DNA from: an uncultured Duncaniella sp.
Lineage (GTDB): Bacteria; Bacteroidota; Bacteroidia; Bacteroidales; Muribaculaceae
DNA length: 64,000 nucleotides
Direction: 5' to 3'
Assembly (NCBI GenBank): GCA_910576785.1
Contig: CAJTJG010000017.1
Location: 17,350 to 81,349 of the forward strand
The notes under the pieces were generated by a model. That model made no database searches and was not told where the DNA came from. It saw only the letters and a program-made list of their open reading frames with translations. Of this stretch, positions 26,297 through 34,971 are shown piece by piece (positions within the stretch are counted from its first letter, which is position 1; every line of letters begins with the position of its first letter). A program made the position numbers and the translations under genes.

Positions 26297-28159
26297 ATGT
26301 TACATAGATGTGTACAGATATTCATAGCCATTCTCATTCCCTCTGCATCAGTAGCGCAGACTCATGAAGCGCCCGACTCCATGACAATGAAATTACAGGA
26401 TGTGGTAGTGACCGGTACGGCTTCGCCTGTCCCTTCGAAGTTGCTCCCCTACACGGTGTCGGTGGTAGGCAATGAACGACTCGAGTCTACGGGAAGCACT
26501 CAGGTGTTGTCGGCTGTATCGGGCATGGTGCCCGGACTTTTCGTATCGGAGAGGAGTGTGTTCGGTTTCGGTGTCAGCAACGGCGGTTCGGGCCATATCA
26601 AGCTGCGCGGAGTGGGTGGCGACCGTGCGAGCGCCGTGCTCATGATGGTGGACGGACAACCGCAGTTTGCCGGTATATATTCCCATCATATAGCTGATTT
26701 CTACAACAAGGAGTACGTGGAGCGTGTGGAGGTGTTGCGCGGGCCAGGATCCGTGCTCTACGGATCGAACGCCATGGCCGGAGCCATAAATGTCATAACC
26801 AGAAATCCCCGCGACAAGGGGGTACACACTACGGTCACGTCGCAGTATGGATCGTACAACACCTGGCTCTCCTCCGTCACCAATATGGTGCGTGCGGGGC
26901 GTTTCTCATCGCTTGTGTCGGCATCATACAACCGTACGGACGGCACAACCGATGATTTTGACTTCCGGCAGGCCGACGGCTATGTCAAGGCGGCCTACGA
27001 GATATCTGACCGATGGAAGGTGAGTGCCGACTATACCTTGATGCACTTCAAGGGCAACGATCCGATATATCCAAAGCTATCCGATCCGGAGTCGACAGAT
27101 ATATACCGCCAGAGTATCACCCGTGGGGAGACATCGGTGAGTGTTTCCAACCGATATGGATCCACATCGGGCACAATGAGGGTGTATTACAGCTATGGAA
27201 ACCACTTTGTGGATGATCCGCGCCACTTCCACAGCAAGGATGACCGTCTGGGGGTGATGCTTTGCCAGATATTTCATCCTTGGCCGGGAGCCACGGCTAC
27301 GGCGGGATTTGACTTTGATGCCTATTCGGGAGAGATACCCGTGTCGGGCGGGAACAACCATACCGAGGGATCTATGAGCACTATGGGGCGCAAGTCGATC
27401 GTGGAGTATTCGCCCTATCTCACGGTGTCGCAGTCGCTGGCCGGTGATATCCTCAATCTCAATGCCGGACTCAGGGTGGCGTGCAGCGACCGGTTTGACG
27501 TACAGCTCATACCGCAGTTCGGTTTTGCCGTCAATCCGGGAGCCGGTTTCAATATCAAGGGCAATCTCGCCATGGGCTACAGGAATCCATCGTTCAGGGA
27601 GCTGTATCTTTACCGTATGGCCAATCCTGATCTCCAGCCGGAGAAGATGATGAACTATGAGTTGTCGGCCGGACGGTATTTTTCGAGATATCTCTCGGCC
27701 GATGTTACCGTGTATTTCAGCCGCGGGCGGGACATGATACAGGTGCTCGACAATAGGAATACCAATACCGGAAGCTTTGTCAACAAGGGTGTGGAGGTGT
27801 CGGCCAAAAGTCATCCGCTGGACAATCTGTGGCTATTCGCCTCCTACAGCTATATGCACACATCGCTGTCGAATCTCACGGGTGCACCATCCACACAGTA
27901 CTATCTGGGTGCTCAACTTTCTATCCTTGACAGGCTCACGCTGTCGGCCGACCTGAAGGGAGTGGGGCGGCTGTTTGTCCATGAGAGCATGAAGCGTCAG
28001 AACTATGCTCTGCTCAACATGAAGATATCCTGGAAGGCATGCCGCTACGCAGAGGTCTTCGCAAGGCTCGAGAATATCACCGACGCGCGCTATACTATAA
28101 ACCGCGGTTATGAGATGCCGGGATTCACGGCCATGGGGGGTGTGAGGATATCATTTTGA
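26297..28159 (+). CDS. TonB-dependent outer-membrane receptor
   Basis: A 620-residue receptor with a signal peptide (about 1-20, ending SVAQT), a plug domain (about 32-160: LQDVVVTGTASPVPSKLLP, VEVLRGPGSVLYGSNAMAGA, INVITR) and a 22-strand-type barrel ending in the aromatic GFTAMGGVRISF. There is no N-terminal carboxypeptidase-like domain and the size fits siderophore, haem or cobalamin receptors (BtuB/CirA type) rather than SusC. Conserved barrel motifs GYRNPSFRELYLYRMANPDL and LQPEKMMNYELSAGRYF are present. Substrate is unknown. Its stop overlaps the convergent membrane-protein gene by nine bases. Confidence 0.88.
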   Translation: MLHRCVQIFIAILIPSASVAQTHEAPDSMTMKLQDVVVTGTASPVPSKLLPYTVSVVGNERLESTGSTQVLSAVSGMVPGLFVSERSVFGFGVSNGGSGHIKLRGVGGDRASAVLMMVDGQPQFAGIYSHHIADFYNKEYVERVEVLRGPGSVLYGSNAMAGAINVITRNPRDKGVHTTVTSQYGSYNTWLSSVTNMVRAGRFSSLVSASYNRTDGTTDDFDFRQADGYVKAAYEISDRWKVSADYTLMHFKGNDPIYPKLSDPESTDIYRQSITRGETSVSVSNRYGSTSGTMRVYYSYGNHFVDDPRHFHSKDDRLGVMLCQIFHPWPGATATAGFDFDAYSGEIPVSGGNNHTEGSMSTMGRKSIVEYSPYLTVSQSLAGDILNLNAGLRVACSDRFDVQLIPQFGFAVNPGAGFNIKGNLAMGYRNPSFRELYLYRMANPDLQPEKMMNYELSAGRYFSRYLSADVTVYFSRGRDMIQVLDNRNTNTGSFVNKGVEVSAKSHPLDNLWLFASYSYMHTSLSNLTGAPSTQYYLGAQLSILDRLTLSADLKGVGRLFVHESMKRQNYALLNMKISWKACRYAEVFARLENITDARYTINRGYEMPGFTAMGGVRISF

Positions 28160-28555
28160 GTTTGCATCCATCTCATTGGCAGTCGAGAGTCTGGATATGG
28201 TTATCTCATAGGCGTTGTGTGCGGTGATGCCCGACACCATGGCTGCAGCAAGCCAGTATAGGAGCTGTGTGTCCAGTGTAAGCGGCTGCATGTTGAGGCC
28301 CGGGAGGTATAGCTCGATGGTTGAGAACCAAGAGCAGATGTGTGGCAGCAGCAGGGTGAGCAGCACACCTGTCACGAAGCCGGCGAGAGCGGCCACGACA
28401 ACTGCAGTCTTGTTGCGTCTTCTCACCGCTGCGCTGTTGCGCTTCACAAGTTCCACTGCCTCCATGTTGCGTTGCAGTCTTGACATGAACATGGTGTCGG
28501 ATGTCAGTTCCGGATTGAATCCGTCGAAAAGTTTTTTGATGCTGTCCTCTTCCAT
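28151..28555 (-). CDS. small inner-membrane protein downstream of an ECF sigma factor (possible anti-sigma)
   Basis: A 134-residue protein with a charged cytosolic N-terminus (about 1-48), a first membrane segment (about 50-70, TAVVVAALAGFVTGVLLTLL), a short outer loop and a second segment (about 95-115). The layout, cytosolic head plus membrane anchor and encoded 13 bases after an ECF sigma gene, fits an anti-sigma factor, but no zinc-binding HxxxCxxC motif is seen, so this is inference. It overlaps the end of the neighbouring receptor gene. Confidence 0.75.
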   Translation of the reverse strand: MEEDSIKKLFDGFNPELTSDTMFMSRLQRNMEAVELVKRNSAAVRRRNKTAVVVAALAGFVTGVLLTLLLPHICSWFSTIELYLPGLNMQPLTLDTQLLYWLAAAMVSGITAHNAYEITISRLSTANEMDANSK

Positions 28556-28568
28556 AATATGTGGTCTG

Positions 28569-29051
28569 CTATTTGGTGGATAAGAGGCCGCGCAGATGGT
28601 TGCGGCCGCGTGAAAGATGTTGTTTTACCGCGTCGGGCGATGCATCTACAATACCTGCTATTTCCTTGATGGAATAACCCTCCATGTAGAATAGCAGCAC
28701 GGAGGTTCTCTCCTTGTCGGGGAGCATGTCGAGAGCTTGGTAGAGACCTTGATATCTGAATGCGCCGTCGGGTGCTGTCCCTGCGGCCTGGATATGACGG
28801 GCATCATCGTAAGTGGCAAACATGTGCTCTGACCGCTTGTGGTTCAGGAATGTGTTGTATCCTATCCTGTAGATCCAGGCGTTGAACTTGTCGGGGCTGT
28901 TGAAACTGTCGCATGACAGGTAGGCCTTTATGTAAGCCTCTTGCGCAATGTCGTCGGCGAGTTGGGCGTCTCCGCAGCAGAGGGCCACGAGAAAGCGTCT
29001 GAACGCATTCTGTGTGCCCTCCACATGAGATATGAACTGCTCGCGGTCCAT
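28569..29051 (-). CDS. ECF-type RNA polymerase sigma-70 factor
   Basis: A 160-residue sigma factor. Region 2 covers about residues 8-75 (DDIAQEAYIKAYLSC and FNAWIYRIGYNTFLNHKR, the latter matching region 2.4), and region 4 covers about 105-157 (LPDKERTSVLLFYMEGYSIKEIAGI, then VKQHLSRGRNHLRG, the DNA-recognition helix). It redirects RNA polymerase in response to an unknown signal. It is the middle gene of a three-gene minus-strand operon, four bases after a membrane protein and 13 bases before a second membrane protein. Confidence 0.93.
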   Translation of the reverse strand: MDREQFISHVEGTQNAFRRFLVALCCGDAQLADDIAQEAYIKAYLSCDSFNSPDKFNAWIYRIGYNTFLNHKRSEHMFATYDDARHIQAAGTAPDGAFRYQGLYQALDMLPDKERTSVLLFYMEGYSIKEIAGIVDASPDAVKQHLSRGRNHLRGLLSTK

Positions 29052-29054
29052 CGT

Positions 29055-29468
29055 TTATCTGTTCTCGTCATGTTTTGTCATCTGACGGCGCGACACACGG
29101 TAGACTATCAGATAGCTTATGCCGACCGCTATCGCGATGCCGCCGAACATCACCGGGACGCTGACGGGGTCGGAGCTGAAGTCCGAACCGGTGGCAAGAT
29201 TGACAAGTCCGGTGATCACAAGGGCTAACCCCACGAGCGAGAATATGCACCCGCGCAGCAGACGCATGTTGAGTATCTCGCGCTCCGTCTTCTTTGGTTT
29301 CTGAAGCGACTCGGCAAGTTTGTCGGCATCTATACCGTTGTTTGATTCGATTGCCTTTATGAGGATATTGGCCCGTTTGTTGTCGCTGTTCATCGCCGCG
29401 ATGAAAACTATGAGCACGATTGACACTGGGAGAATCACACAGATGGATATGGGTACTAATATGTCCAT
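29055..29468 (-). CDS. small inner-membrane protein, DUF6249-like (tentative)
   Basis: A 137-residue protein. An N-terminal membrane segment (about 5-25, ISICVILPVSIVLIVFIAAM) is followed by a charged cytosolic stretch (about 28-68) and two C-terminal membrane segments (about 70-92 and 102-122), with a basic tail. It resembles the DUF6249 family found beside Bacteroidota sigma factors; I am not certain of the family name. First gene of the ECF sigma operon, so it may sense or modulate the signal. Confidence 0.75.
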   Translation of the reverse strand: MDILVPISICVILPVSIVLIVFIAAMNSDNKRANILIKAIESNNGIDADKLAESLQKPKKTEREILNMRLLRGCIFSLVGLALVITGLVNLATGSDFSSDPVSVPVMFGGIAIAVGISYLIVYRVSRRQMTKHDENR

Positions 29469-29585
29469 GACTTTATTGGGTGTTGGGATGCTTGGTTATT
29501 GAAGTTGTCTACGAGATATCTCGCATATAAGACACATCCTGTACCCGAAAGGTGACACCGTAGGCGGATTTTTATAGCAGAAAGA

Positions 29586-29942
29586 TCATTTTTTCTTCTT
29601 CCGGCTGTATTTGGCCTTGACGATGTCGTATGACTGTCTTACCAGTTGCAGGACTTCTTCATCGGTGATGTCGCCGCCGAGATCGAGCTGGATCCAGTAT
29701 CTGGCACTCATGTTGCTGTGGGAGGAGCATGAGGTGCGGGTGGCGTGTAACTCAGCGATACGTTCGGGATCGGACTTGACGGTGACTGAATTGAAGCTGT
29801 CCATGTCGATCAGACAGAACATATGGTCGCATACGTAGAAGACAAGGATGGAGCTGAACCTTGCCGCGAATTTTCCGAACGGGGTCTTTTCCGTGACCTC
29901 TCCGAGCGACAGGCAGTACTCCCTGAAGCGTTCTATATCCAT
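29586..29942 (-). CDS. MmcQ/YjbR family DNA-binding protein
   Basis: A 118-residue protein with the CyaY-like double-wing fold of the MmcQ/YjbR family: MDIERFREYCLSLGEVTEKTPFG at the N-terminus, FCLIDMDSFNSVTVK in the middle, RYWIQLDLGGDITDEEVLQLV near the end, and a lysine-rich tail. E. coli YjbR binds DNA in vitro and its role is unclear. The start at 29942 is five bases after the crcB stop and is used instead of an in-frame ATG at 29996 inside crcB. Co-transcribed with crcB. Confidence 0.85.
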   Translation of the reverse strand: MDIERFREYCLSLGEVTEKTPFGKFAARFSSILVFYVCDHMFCLIDMDSFNSVTVKSDPERIAELHATRTSCSSHSNMSARYWIQLDLGGDITDEEVLQLVRQSYDIVKAKYSRKKKK

Positions 29943-29947
29943 TTCTT

Positions 29948-30337
29948 TTATTCTGAAATTCTGATGATATCGCATATCCAGCCTCCGATAAAGCATGCAG
30001 AGATTCCGGCTATGACGCTTATTATGATGTAGAGCATGCAGGTGGCCACATCGCCCTGACGGAGCATAGCCAGATTGTCATTGCTGAATGTGGAGAAAGT
30101 GGTGAATCCTCCGCAGAGTCCGGCAGTGAGAAAAAGTCTCATCTCGTCCGTCAGCCCTGATCGTGATGAAAGTGCATAGAACAGACCGATAAGGAAACTT
30201 CCGGCAATGTTGACCGACAATGTGGCCCACGGAAAGCTGTAGGCGGTGATGCGTTCATGGACAAGAAGCTGCACGGCATAGCGTGCCACACTGCCCAGTC
30301 CGCCCCCGACAAATATACATATCAGAGTTTTAAGCAT
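29948..30337 (-). CDS. crcB: fluoride channel CrcB/Fluc
   Basis: A 129-residue inner-membrane protein with four segments that forms a dual-topology dimer exporting fluoride. Family motifs: GGGLGSVARYAVQ at the N-terminus, the NIAGSFLIGLFYAL helix with the conserved Asn, GLCGGFTTFSTFSNDNL (phenylalanine box and central Na+ site) and a final VIAGISACFIGG-like helix. A single gene suggests a homodimer. I searched the leader for the fluoride-riboswitch core and saw none. Co-transcribed with the MmcQ/YjbR gene. Confidence 0.93.
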   Translation of the reverse strand: MLKTLICIFVGGGLGSVARYAVQLLVHERITAYSFPWATLSVNIAGSFLIGLFYALSSRSGLTDEMRLFLTAGLCGGFTTFSTFSNDNLAMLRQGDVATCMLYIIISVIAGISACFIGGWICDIIRISE

Positions 30338-30434
30338 ATTGTGATGATTGATCTATTGTATAACGGAGTGTTAATACCGTTTGTTATGATAGCTTTAATG
30401 GAAAAATATCATTAACTTTACAAATAAAAAACAT

Positions 30435-30950
30435 ATGGAGACAATCGGGATCACACGTTATGATTCTCCGGCAGGGGAGATGCTTGTGGGGGCATATCGT
30501 GACAGTATATGTATATGTGATTGGGCGCACAGCCGCCGCCGTGCCACTATAGACCGTCGTATAGCCCGATACACCGGAGCGGGATATGCGGATGGCAGGA
30601 CGGATGTGACCGATAGGGCCATATCTGAACTTGAGGAATATTTCGCCGGAAAGAGAATGGAGTTTACCATACCGATGCTTTTCACCGGCACTGAGTTCCA
30701 GCACCGTGTATGGACAGAGCTGATGCGCATACCGTACGGGATCACCATATCTTATGGCGAGCTGGCCCGCCGCATTGGTAATCCCAATGCGGTTCGGGCC
30801 GTGGCATCGGCCAACGCCACCAATCCGCTGTCCATCCTTGTGCCATGCCATAGGGTGATAGGGCATGACAACAGGCTGACAGGATATGGGGGTGGACTGG
30901 AGATCAAGCAGATGCTGCTGACTCTTGAGGCGGAACGTATGGGTGGATGA
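30435..30950 (+). CDS. ogt: methylated-DNA--protein-cysteine S-methyltransferase
   Basis: A 171-residue suicide repair protein that removes O6-alkyl groups from guanine. It has the N-terminal RNase-H-like domain (about 1-80) and the C-terminal HTH/active-site domain: FQHRVWTELMRIPYGITISY, the arginine-finger helix NAVRAVASANATNP, and the alkyl-acceptor cysteine in ILVPCHRVIG, followed by GYGGGLEIKQMLL. No Ada-type regulatory domain is fused. It is divergent from crcB. Gene name is ogt by domain layout. Confidence 0.93.
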   Translation: METIGITRYDSPAGEMLVGAYRDSICICDWAHSRRRATIDRRIARYTGAGYADGRTDVTDRAISELEEYFAGKRMEFTIPMLFTGTEFQHRVWTELMRIPYGITISYGELARRIGNPNAVRAVASANATNPLSILVPCHRVIGHDNRLTGYGGGLEIKQMLLTLEAERMGG

Positions 30951-30971
30951 TTGTCGGGACTCCCGACATTG

Positions 30972-32012
30972 TCAGGCGGGCTTCTGTGCCATCATATGCC
31001 TGGAGAACTTCTCTTTCGCCACTACCTGCATATCGGGGGCTGTGTCGCATTCATCGATTATCTCCACTCCTAGCATGGTCTCGATGACATCCTCCATGGT
31101 CACGATGCCACGCATGCAGCCATATTCGTCGGTGATAACCGAGATGTGCTCCTTCTTTTCAAGCATGGATTTCCATATGTCGGACACGCTGTCGTTTTCG
31201 GAGAAGAACAGTATGGGCCGCATTATGTCGGATACTTTATCGTCGCCTCTGTCCGAACATATCTTTTCGAGCACGGCGGCACGCAACACGTAGCCGCATA
31301 TGTATTCTTTTTCTTCCTTGTAGATAGGGATGCGTGAATAGTTGGACAGCTCCTTGTTGTCATGAAATTCCTGCATGGTGGTGCCGGCAGATGTGGAGGC
31401 TACCACTACATAGGGAGTCATGATCTGTCCGGCCTTAACTTTCTCCAGTTTCAGAAAGCTCTTGATGATATGGCCTTCCTCAGCCTCGAATACGCCCTCT
31501 TCCTCGCCTACATCTACCATTGCCGCAACTTCCTCGCGGCTTACCGTAAGGGGTTGGATCTTGGGTGCGAAGCAGCGGGTAAGCATTTCGGACAGCCATA
31601 CCAGCGGGTAGGTCAAAACGATCAGCACCCGTATTATCTTTGTCGACGGCATGGCGAGCTCCCTCCAGTAAGAGGCGCCTATGGTCTTCGGGATAATCTC
31701 TGAGAGTACCAGTATGAGCAGTGTGAGTATGGCGGAGATAATGCCGAAATAGGCTTCGCCAAACACTTTGACGGATTCTGAGCCAACCCCTGCGGCGCCG
31801 ATGGTATGGGCCACGGTGTTGAGCGAGAGTATCGCAGCCACAGGACGGTCGATGTTTGTTTTATAGCGCATCATCAGACTCGCGCTCTTTACTCCCTGGC
31901 TCTCTTTCATGGAGATGAATGATACCGGGGTTGACAGCAGTACGGCTTCAAGAACCGAACAAAGGAATGACAGGGCTAAGGCTCCTATCAGATATAATAA
32001 TATGTATTCCAT
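30972..32012 (-). CDS. CNNM/CorC-type membrane protein with CBS pair
   Basis: A 346-residue protein. The DUF21/CNNM membrane domain spans about residues 1-165 (three or four segments, with SVLEAVLLSTPVSFISM and LSEIIPKTIGASYW), followed by two CBS domains (about 190-320: IMTPYVVVASTSAGTTM, SRIPIYKEEKEYICGYVLR, HISVITDEYGCMRGIVTMED). Such proteins are linked to Mg2+ or Co2+ transport or resistance; older annotations say hemolysin. The usual C-terminal CorC_HlyC domain is missing: the chain stops about 25 residues after the second CBS. No start or frame problem is visible, so this may be a natural short form. Confidence 0.88.
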   Translation of the reverse strand: MEYILLYLIGALALSFLCSVLEAVLLSTPVSFISMKESQGVKSASLMMRYKTNIDRPVAAILSLNTVAHTIGAAGVGSESVKVFGEAYFGIISAILTLLILVLSEIIPKTIGASYWRELAMPSTKIIRVLIVLTYPLVWLSEMLTRCFAPKIQPLTVSREEVAAMVDVGEEEGVFEAEEGHIIKSFLKLEKVKAGQIMTPYVVVASTSAGTTMQEFHDNKELSNYSRIPIYKEEKEYICGYVLRAAVLEKICSDRGDDKVSDIMRPILFFSENDSVSDIWKSMLEKKEHISVITDEYGCMRGIVTMEDVIETMLGVEIIDECDTAPDMQVVAKEKFSRHMMAQKPA

Positions 32013-32084
32013 AAATGATTGAATAGGTGAAACATGCCATCTTTATATGCCGATGGTGACAGTGGGATAGGGTGGTGTTCCGTC

Positions 32085-32378
32085 CTATTCGCGGAATATG
32101 CAATAGAATATCCGTAGATTTACCTTCAAAGGTCCGGTGTGGACCTGTGGCATGACCTGGAGGGGGGCAGGTGGTCTGTCGGTGGTGAATGTGCTGTTCT
32201 CGGAGGCTTTCGGAAGAATACGTCCGTGGGATGTCTTGTCGGAACGTATGCAGCAGACAGCCTCGATATCCATATCATTGGTTTCCAATGTCTGGGCACA
32301 GGCATTGGTATCCGATGACAGTAATGCTGCTGTCAGGATCATGATCTTGAATATTAAAGACTGAAAATGCAGGGCCAT
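32085..32378 (-). CDS. possible small secreted protein (uncertain)
   Basis: From the ATG at 32378 the frame encodes 97 residues starting MALHFQSLIFKIMILTAALL and then ACAQT, which could be a signal peptide with cleavage near residue 29. The rest has no recognised domain and little repeat or secondary-structure signal. The same frame opens further upstream, but those residues look random. It lies in a stretch of about 550 bases without any other gene. It may be a degraded or fortuitous frame. Confidence 0.35.
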   Translation of the reverse strand: MALHFQSLIFKIMILTAALLSSDTNACAQTLETNDMDIEAVCCIRSDKTSHGRILPKASENSTFTTDRPPAPLQVMPQVHTGPLKVNLRIFYCIFRE

Positions 32379-32502
32379 AATGTGGAACAGATGTCTTTTA
32401 TGTGAGAACGCACGCAAGTTTTGTTTTGTTCTCGTGTATATCTTCGAAAACGTCAATGCAACCGGTTCGATAGCCTGTGCGCATGGATTTCCACACAATA
32501 AA

Positions 32503-32538
32503 CGAGGGAGTGTCAAACTGCACAATGACACTCCCTCG
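32503..32538 (-). terminator. Rho-independent terminator of the cupin operon
   Basis: A perfect 13-bp inverted repeat CGAGGGAGTGTCA and its complement, with a 10-base loop, followed on the minus strand by TTTATT. It starts 22 bases after the cupin stop. Confidence 0.75.
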
Positions 32539-32560
32539 GTCCATACTCTCGATATATTAC

Positions 32561-32899
32561 CTATAGGTAATCTTCCCGGTGGGGAGTGAATACATCGATG
32601 ACTTCTCCACCCTCGATCACCTCAAATGAATGTGGTGTGTTGCCGGGGATAGCATAGGTGTCTCCCGGATGCATTATCACATCGATCTTTTCATCCCCCT
32701 CCACAATGAGGTGATATTTGCCGGATATGACATAGCCGCACTGTTCGTGAGGGTGAGTGTGGAGTGTGGCGAAGTTCCCCGTGACGTAGTTCATCTTTGT
32801 CACCATTGATTTTTCACCAACGGCAAGGGAGTCGAGGTTGACACCCTTGAATGTCCTTTTGAGAGCGTCTTCATGACGCACGAATATTTTTGTTTTCAT
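32561..32899 (-). CDS. cupin-domain protein
   Basis: A 112-residue single cupin. Motif 1 carries likely metal ligands in LHTHPHEQCGYVISGKY (two His, one Glu), and motif 2 has the fourth ligand in IPGNTPHSFEV. The fold covers about residues 30-105. Such small cupins serve as isomerases, dioxygenases or sugar-binding sensors; substrate cannot be inferred. It starts 12 bases after the MarR-GNAT gene on the same strand, so it is probably co-regulated with it, and ends before a strong terminator. Confidence 0.85.
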   Translation of the reverse strand: MKTKIFVRHEDALKRTFKGVNLDSLAVGEKSMVTKMNYVTGNFATLHTHPHEQCGYVISGKYHLIVEGDEKIDVIMHPGDTYAIPGNTPHSFEVIEGGEVIDVFTPHREDYL

Positions 32900-32911
32900 A
32901 TCGAAAAGTTG

Positions 32912-33865
32912 TTAGAGTGGTAATTCCATCTGTATATCTCCGCGGGCATATGCCGGATGATATTCCGGCAGTTCCTTGAATCCGAGCTTGCGGTAGAGCG
33001 CTATGGCCGGCTTCAGGCGGGTATTGCTCTCCAGAAATAGCATTCTGCCTCCGAGCTCGCGTGCCTTGGCGATGACAGCGTCGCATAGCCGGTGGCCTAT
33101 GCCTTTTCTTCGGATAGAATTGTTTACGGCCAGTTTTGCCAATTCAAAATCATACGGCGATTCTTCAGGCATGGGGCAAAGGGCGCATACGCCTACCGGA
33201 GTGCCGTTGTAGAGAGCTACGAATATATATCCACCCTTTTCAAGTATGTGACCTTCGGGATCGTTCAGCACTTCGATATCATGCGGCTCCAGTTCCCAAT
33301 AGGATTCGATCCATCTGCGGTTGAATTCATAGAATGCTTTTTTGTACTGAGGTCTGTACTCCACGATCTCGATCTCGGAATTGTCGCGTCTGTCCTTGAT
33401 CTCACGCACACGTTCGAGCATGGATTTGCGATGCAGTGCTTTTTCCCAGTCGGATATTGCCGCCCAGAGATCGTTGTCGCATTCGGAGGATATCTGCTCT
33501 ACGGCACGTTCCACATCTCGTAGCTGGACTATGAGCTCTTCCGACAGTTTTTTCCCATATTCCGAAAGTGTGATAAGTGTGCACCGGCGGTCGGTCTTGT
33601 CATTCACTTCCTCGATGATGCCTGCTTTGATCATCTCCTTGACGATTGTGCTTACTGATGGATGTGACTGTCCTATCTCTTTCGCTATTGAAGTGACACT
33701 CTTCGGCTGCTCGTCAGTAAGTGAGTGTAACACCGGAAACCATTTGGGCTTCATATCGATGCCATATAGCCCGTAGATACCGGCAGCATCGCGGGTCAGA
33801 ACCTCGGTGAGGACCCTCAATCGGCTTCCTATAGCCATTTTGCCTGTACGTTCAAAGAAATCCAT
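32912..33865 (-). CDS. MarR-type regulator fused to GNAT acetyltransferase
   Basis: A 317-residue two-domain protein. The first about 145 residues form a MarR winged helix (KSVTSIAKEIGQSHPSVSTIVKEM recognition region; wing NDKTDRRCTLITLSEYGKK), and about residues 165-317 form a GNAT domain with the acetyl-CoA loop VNNSIRRKGIGHRLCDAVI and the late strand LGFKELPEY. Related fused proteins couple ligand or acyl-CoA sensing to transcription. It heads an operon with a cupin gene. A near-perfect palindrome lies at its own transcription start (33886-33907), suggesting autoregulation. Confidence 0.9.
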   Translation of the reverse strand: MDFFERTGKMAIGSRLRVLTEVLTRDAAGIYGLYGIDMKPKWFPVLHSLTDEQPKSVTSIAKEIGQSHPSVSTIVKEMIKAGIIEEVNDKTDRRCTLITLSEYGKKLSEELIVQLRDVERAVEQISSECDNDLWAAISDWEKALHRKSMLERVREIKDRRDNSEIEIVEYRPQYKKAFYEFNRRWIESYWELEPHDIEVLNDPEGHILEKGGYIFVALYNGTPVGVCALCPMPEESPYDFELAKLAVNNSIRRKGIGHRLCDAVIAKARELGGRMLFLESNTRLKPAIALYRKLGFKELPEYHPAYARGDIQMELPL

Positions 33866-33885
33866 GAGTATAATATATGTATGTA

Positions 33886-33934
33886 TTTACGTAATTGGTT
33901 ACGCAAAATTACGGAAAACTAATGAATCTGCAAA
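33886..33934 (-). promoter_or_regulatory. promoter with palindromic operator for the MarR-GNAT operon
   Basis: On the minus strand TTTG (33934 to 33931) and TAATTTTG (33911 to 33904) are separated by 19 bases. A palindrome at 33886-33907, TTT-A-CGTAA-TTGG-TTACG-C-AAA with one mismatched pair, overlaps the -7 box and the start site near 33898. This is the usual place for a MarR autorepressor site. Confidence 0.6.
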
Positions 33935-34058
33935 ATCCTTCGGGTATAAAAATAGTAACTATCGGTGTGATAGTTAGTTGCATTCCAATCGTCTTTTCAT
34001 GTCTTTATGCCGATTGTCATACAGTCTCATCAAGTAAAGCGGGGAGAGGGGGCTGTAG

Positions 34059-34877
34059 TCAGAGAATCCAGCGGGGAGATTTGCGGAGACTGAAGTTCTC
34101 GGCCAGTGGCTGACGGAATGGTGTATGGAATGTGCGGGCATTTTGCGGACAGATTTTCACACATGCGCAGCATTTTATACATTTGGTTGGATCTGCATCT
34201 TGGCTGCCGGACGTGATGGCTTCGGTGGGACACACATCATAGCAGCTGCCGCAGTCATCGCATAGTGAGGTATCTATCTTTGGAAGATAGACCGTGTGGG
34301 TTCTCGCTTGTTGATATCCGATGACGAAATTTCTGAAATTTGCCATAGATTCAGCCGGCGATGGTTCGTCAGTCAATGCCGTGATGTCGATATCCTTCAA
34401 TCCTCCGTCGGATATCTTGGCGGCGATCTCCCTGCCGAAGGCATTGGCATCGGCCATATCCTGCCGGTCGGGCCTGCCATGGGCAATGGGTGCATCGGCG
34501 GTTGAATAGGAGTGCTCTCCTACGAATGCAGCTCCGCCACATATTGAAAATCCGAGTCCGGACATGTAGGATGCAAAATCGTTGACAGCGTCTTCAAACG
34601 CCCGGTTGCCATATACAGCTACAACAATACACCTCGCTCCGTTGCCGCTGATATTTTGAAGACGTTGTTTAACTATCGGGGTGATTTTGCCACCATATAC
34701 CGGTGAGGAGATTATGACGATATCATCCGCCGAGAATGTACGGTTGCTGACGGGCTTCAGTGTCAGATCGCAGTGATTGATCTCAGAGTCGGTGGATTGA
34801 GTGATTCCTGCCGTTATACCTTGTAGGATTTTGGCTGAGGTGCCTGTGGGGGAGAATGTGAATGTGTGGATTGTCAT
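34059..34877 (-). CDS. EFR1-type flavodoxin / 2[4Fe-4S] ferredoxin protein
   Basis: A 272-residue two-domain redox protein. The flavodoxin-like part (about 1-165) starts MTIHTFTFSPTGTSAK, where SPTGTSAK is the FMN-phosphate loop, with ISSPVYGGKITP beyond it. The C-terminal ferredoxin part (about 190-250) has two clusters: CDDCGSCYDVCPTEAI and CIKCCACVKICPQNA. Both CxxCxxCxxxCP motifs are complete. EFR1 proteins transfer electrons in anaerobes; partners are unknown and no neighbour suggests one. Starts at 34877. Confidence 0.9.
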   Translation of the reverse strand: MTIHTFTFSPTGTSAKILQGITAGITQSTDSEINHCDLTLKPVSNRTFSADDIVIISSPVYGGKITPIVKQRLQNISGNGARCIVVAVYGNRAFEDAVNDFASYMSGLGFSICGGAAFVGEHSYSTADAPIAHGRPDRQDMADANAFGREIAAKISDGGLKDIDITALTDEPSPAESMANFRNFVIGYQQARTHTVYLPKIDTSLCDDCGSCYDVCPTEAITSGSQDADPTKCIKCCACVKICPQNARTFHTPFRQPLAENFSLRKSPRWIL

Positions 34878-34971
34878 GTTGTTTTGCTCAGAGGGGTATG
34901 GTTTATGATATGATAGTGGTGAGGGATTGTGTAAGCAAGGTCAGGAGGATATTTTTTACACACCCTCTAAA

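Noticed and set aside
30338..30434. Possible fluoride riboswitch before crcB
   Set aside because: The leader lacks the conserved core and pseudoknot of the crcB motif; it is short and AT-rich.
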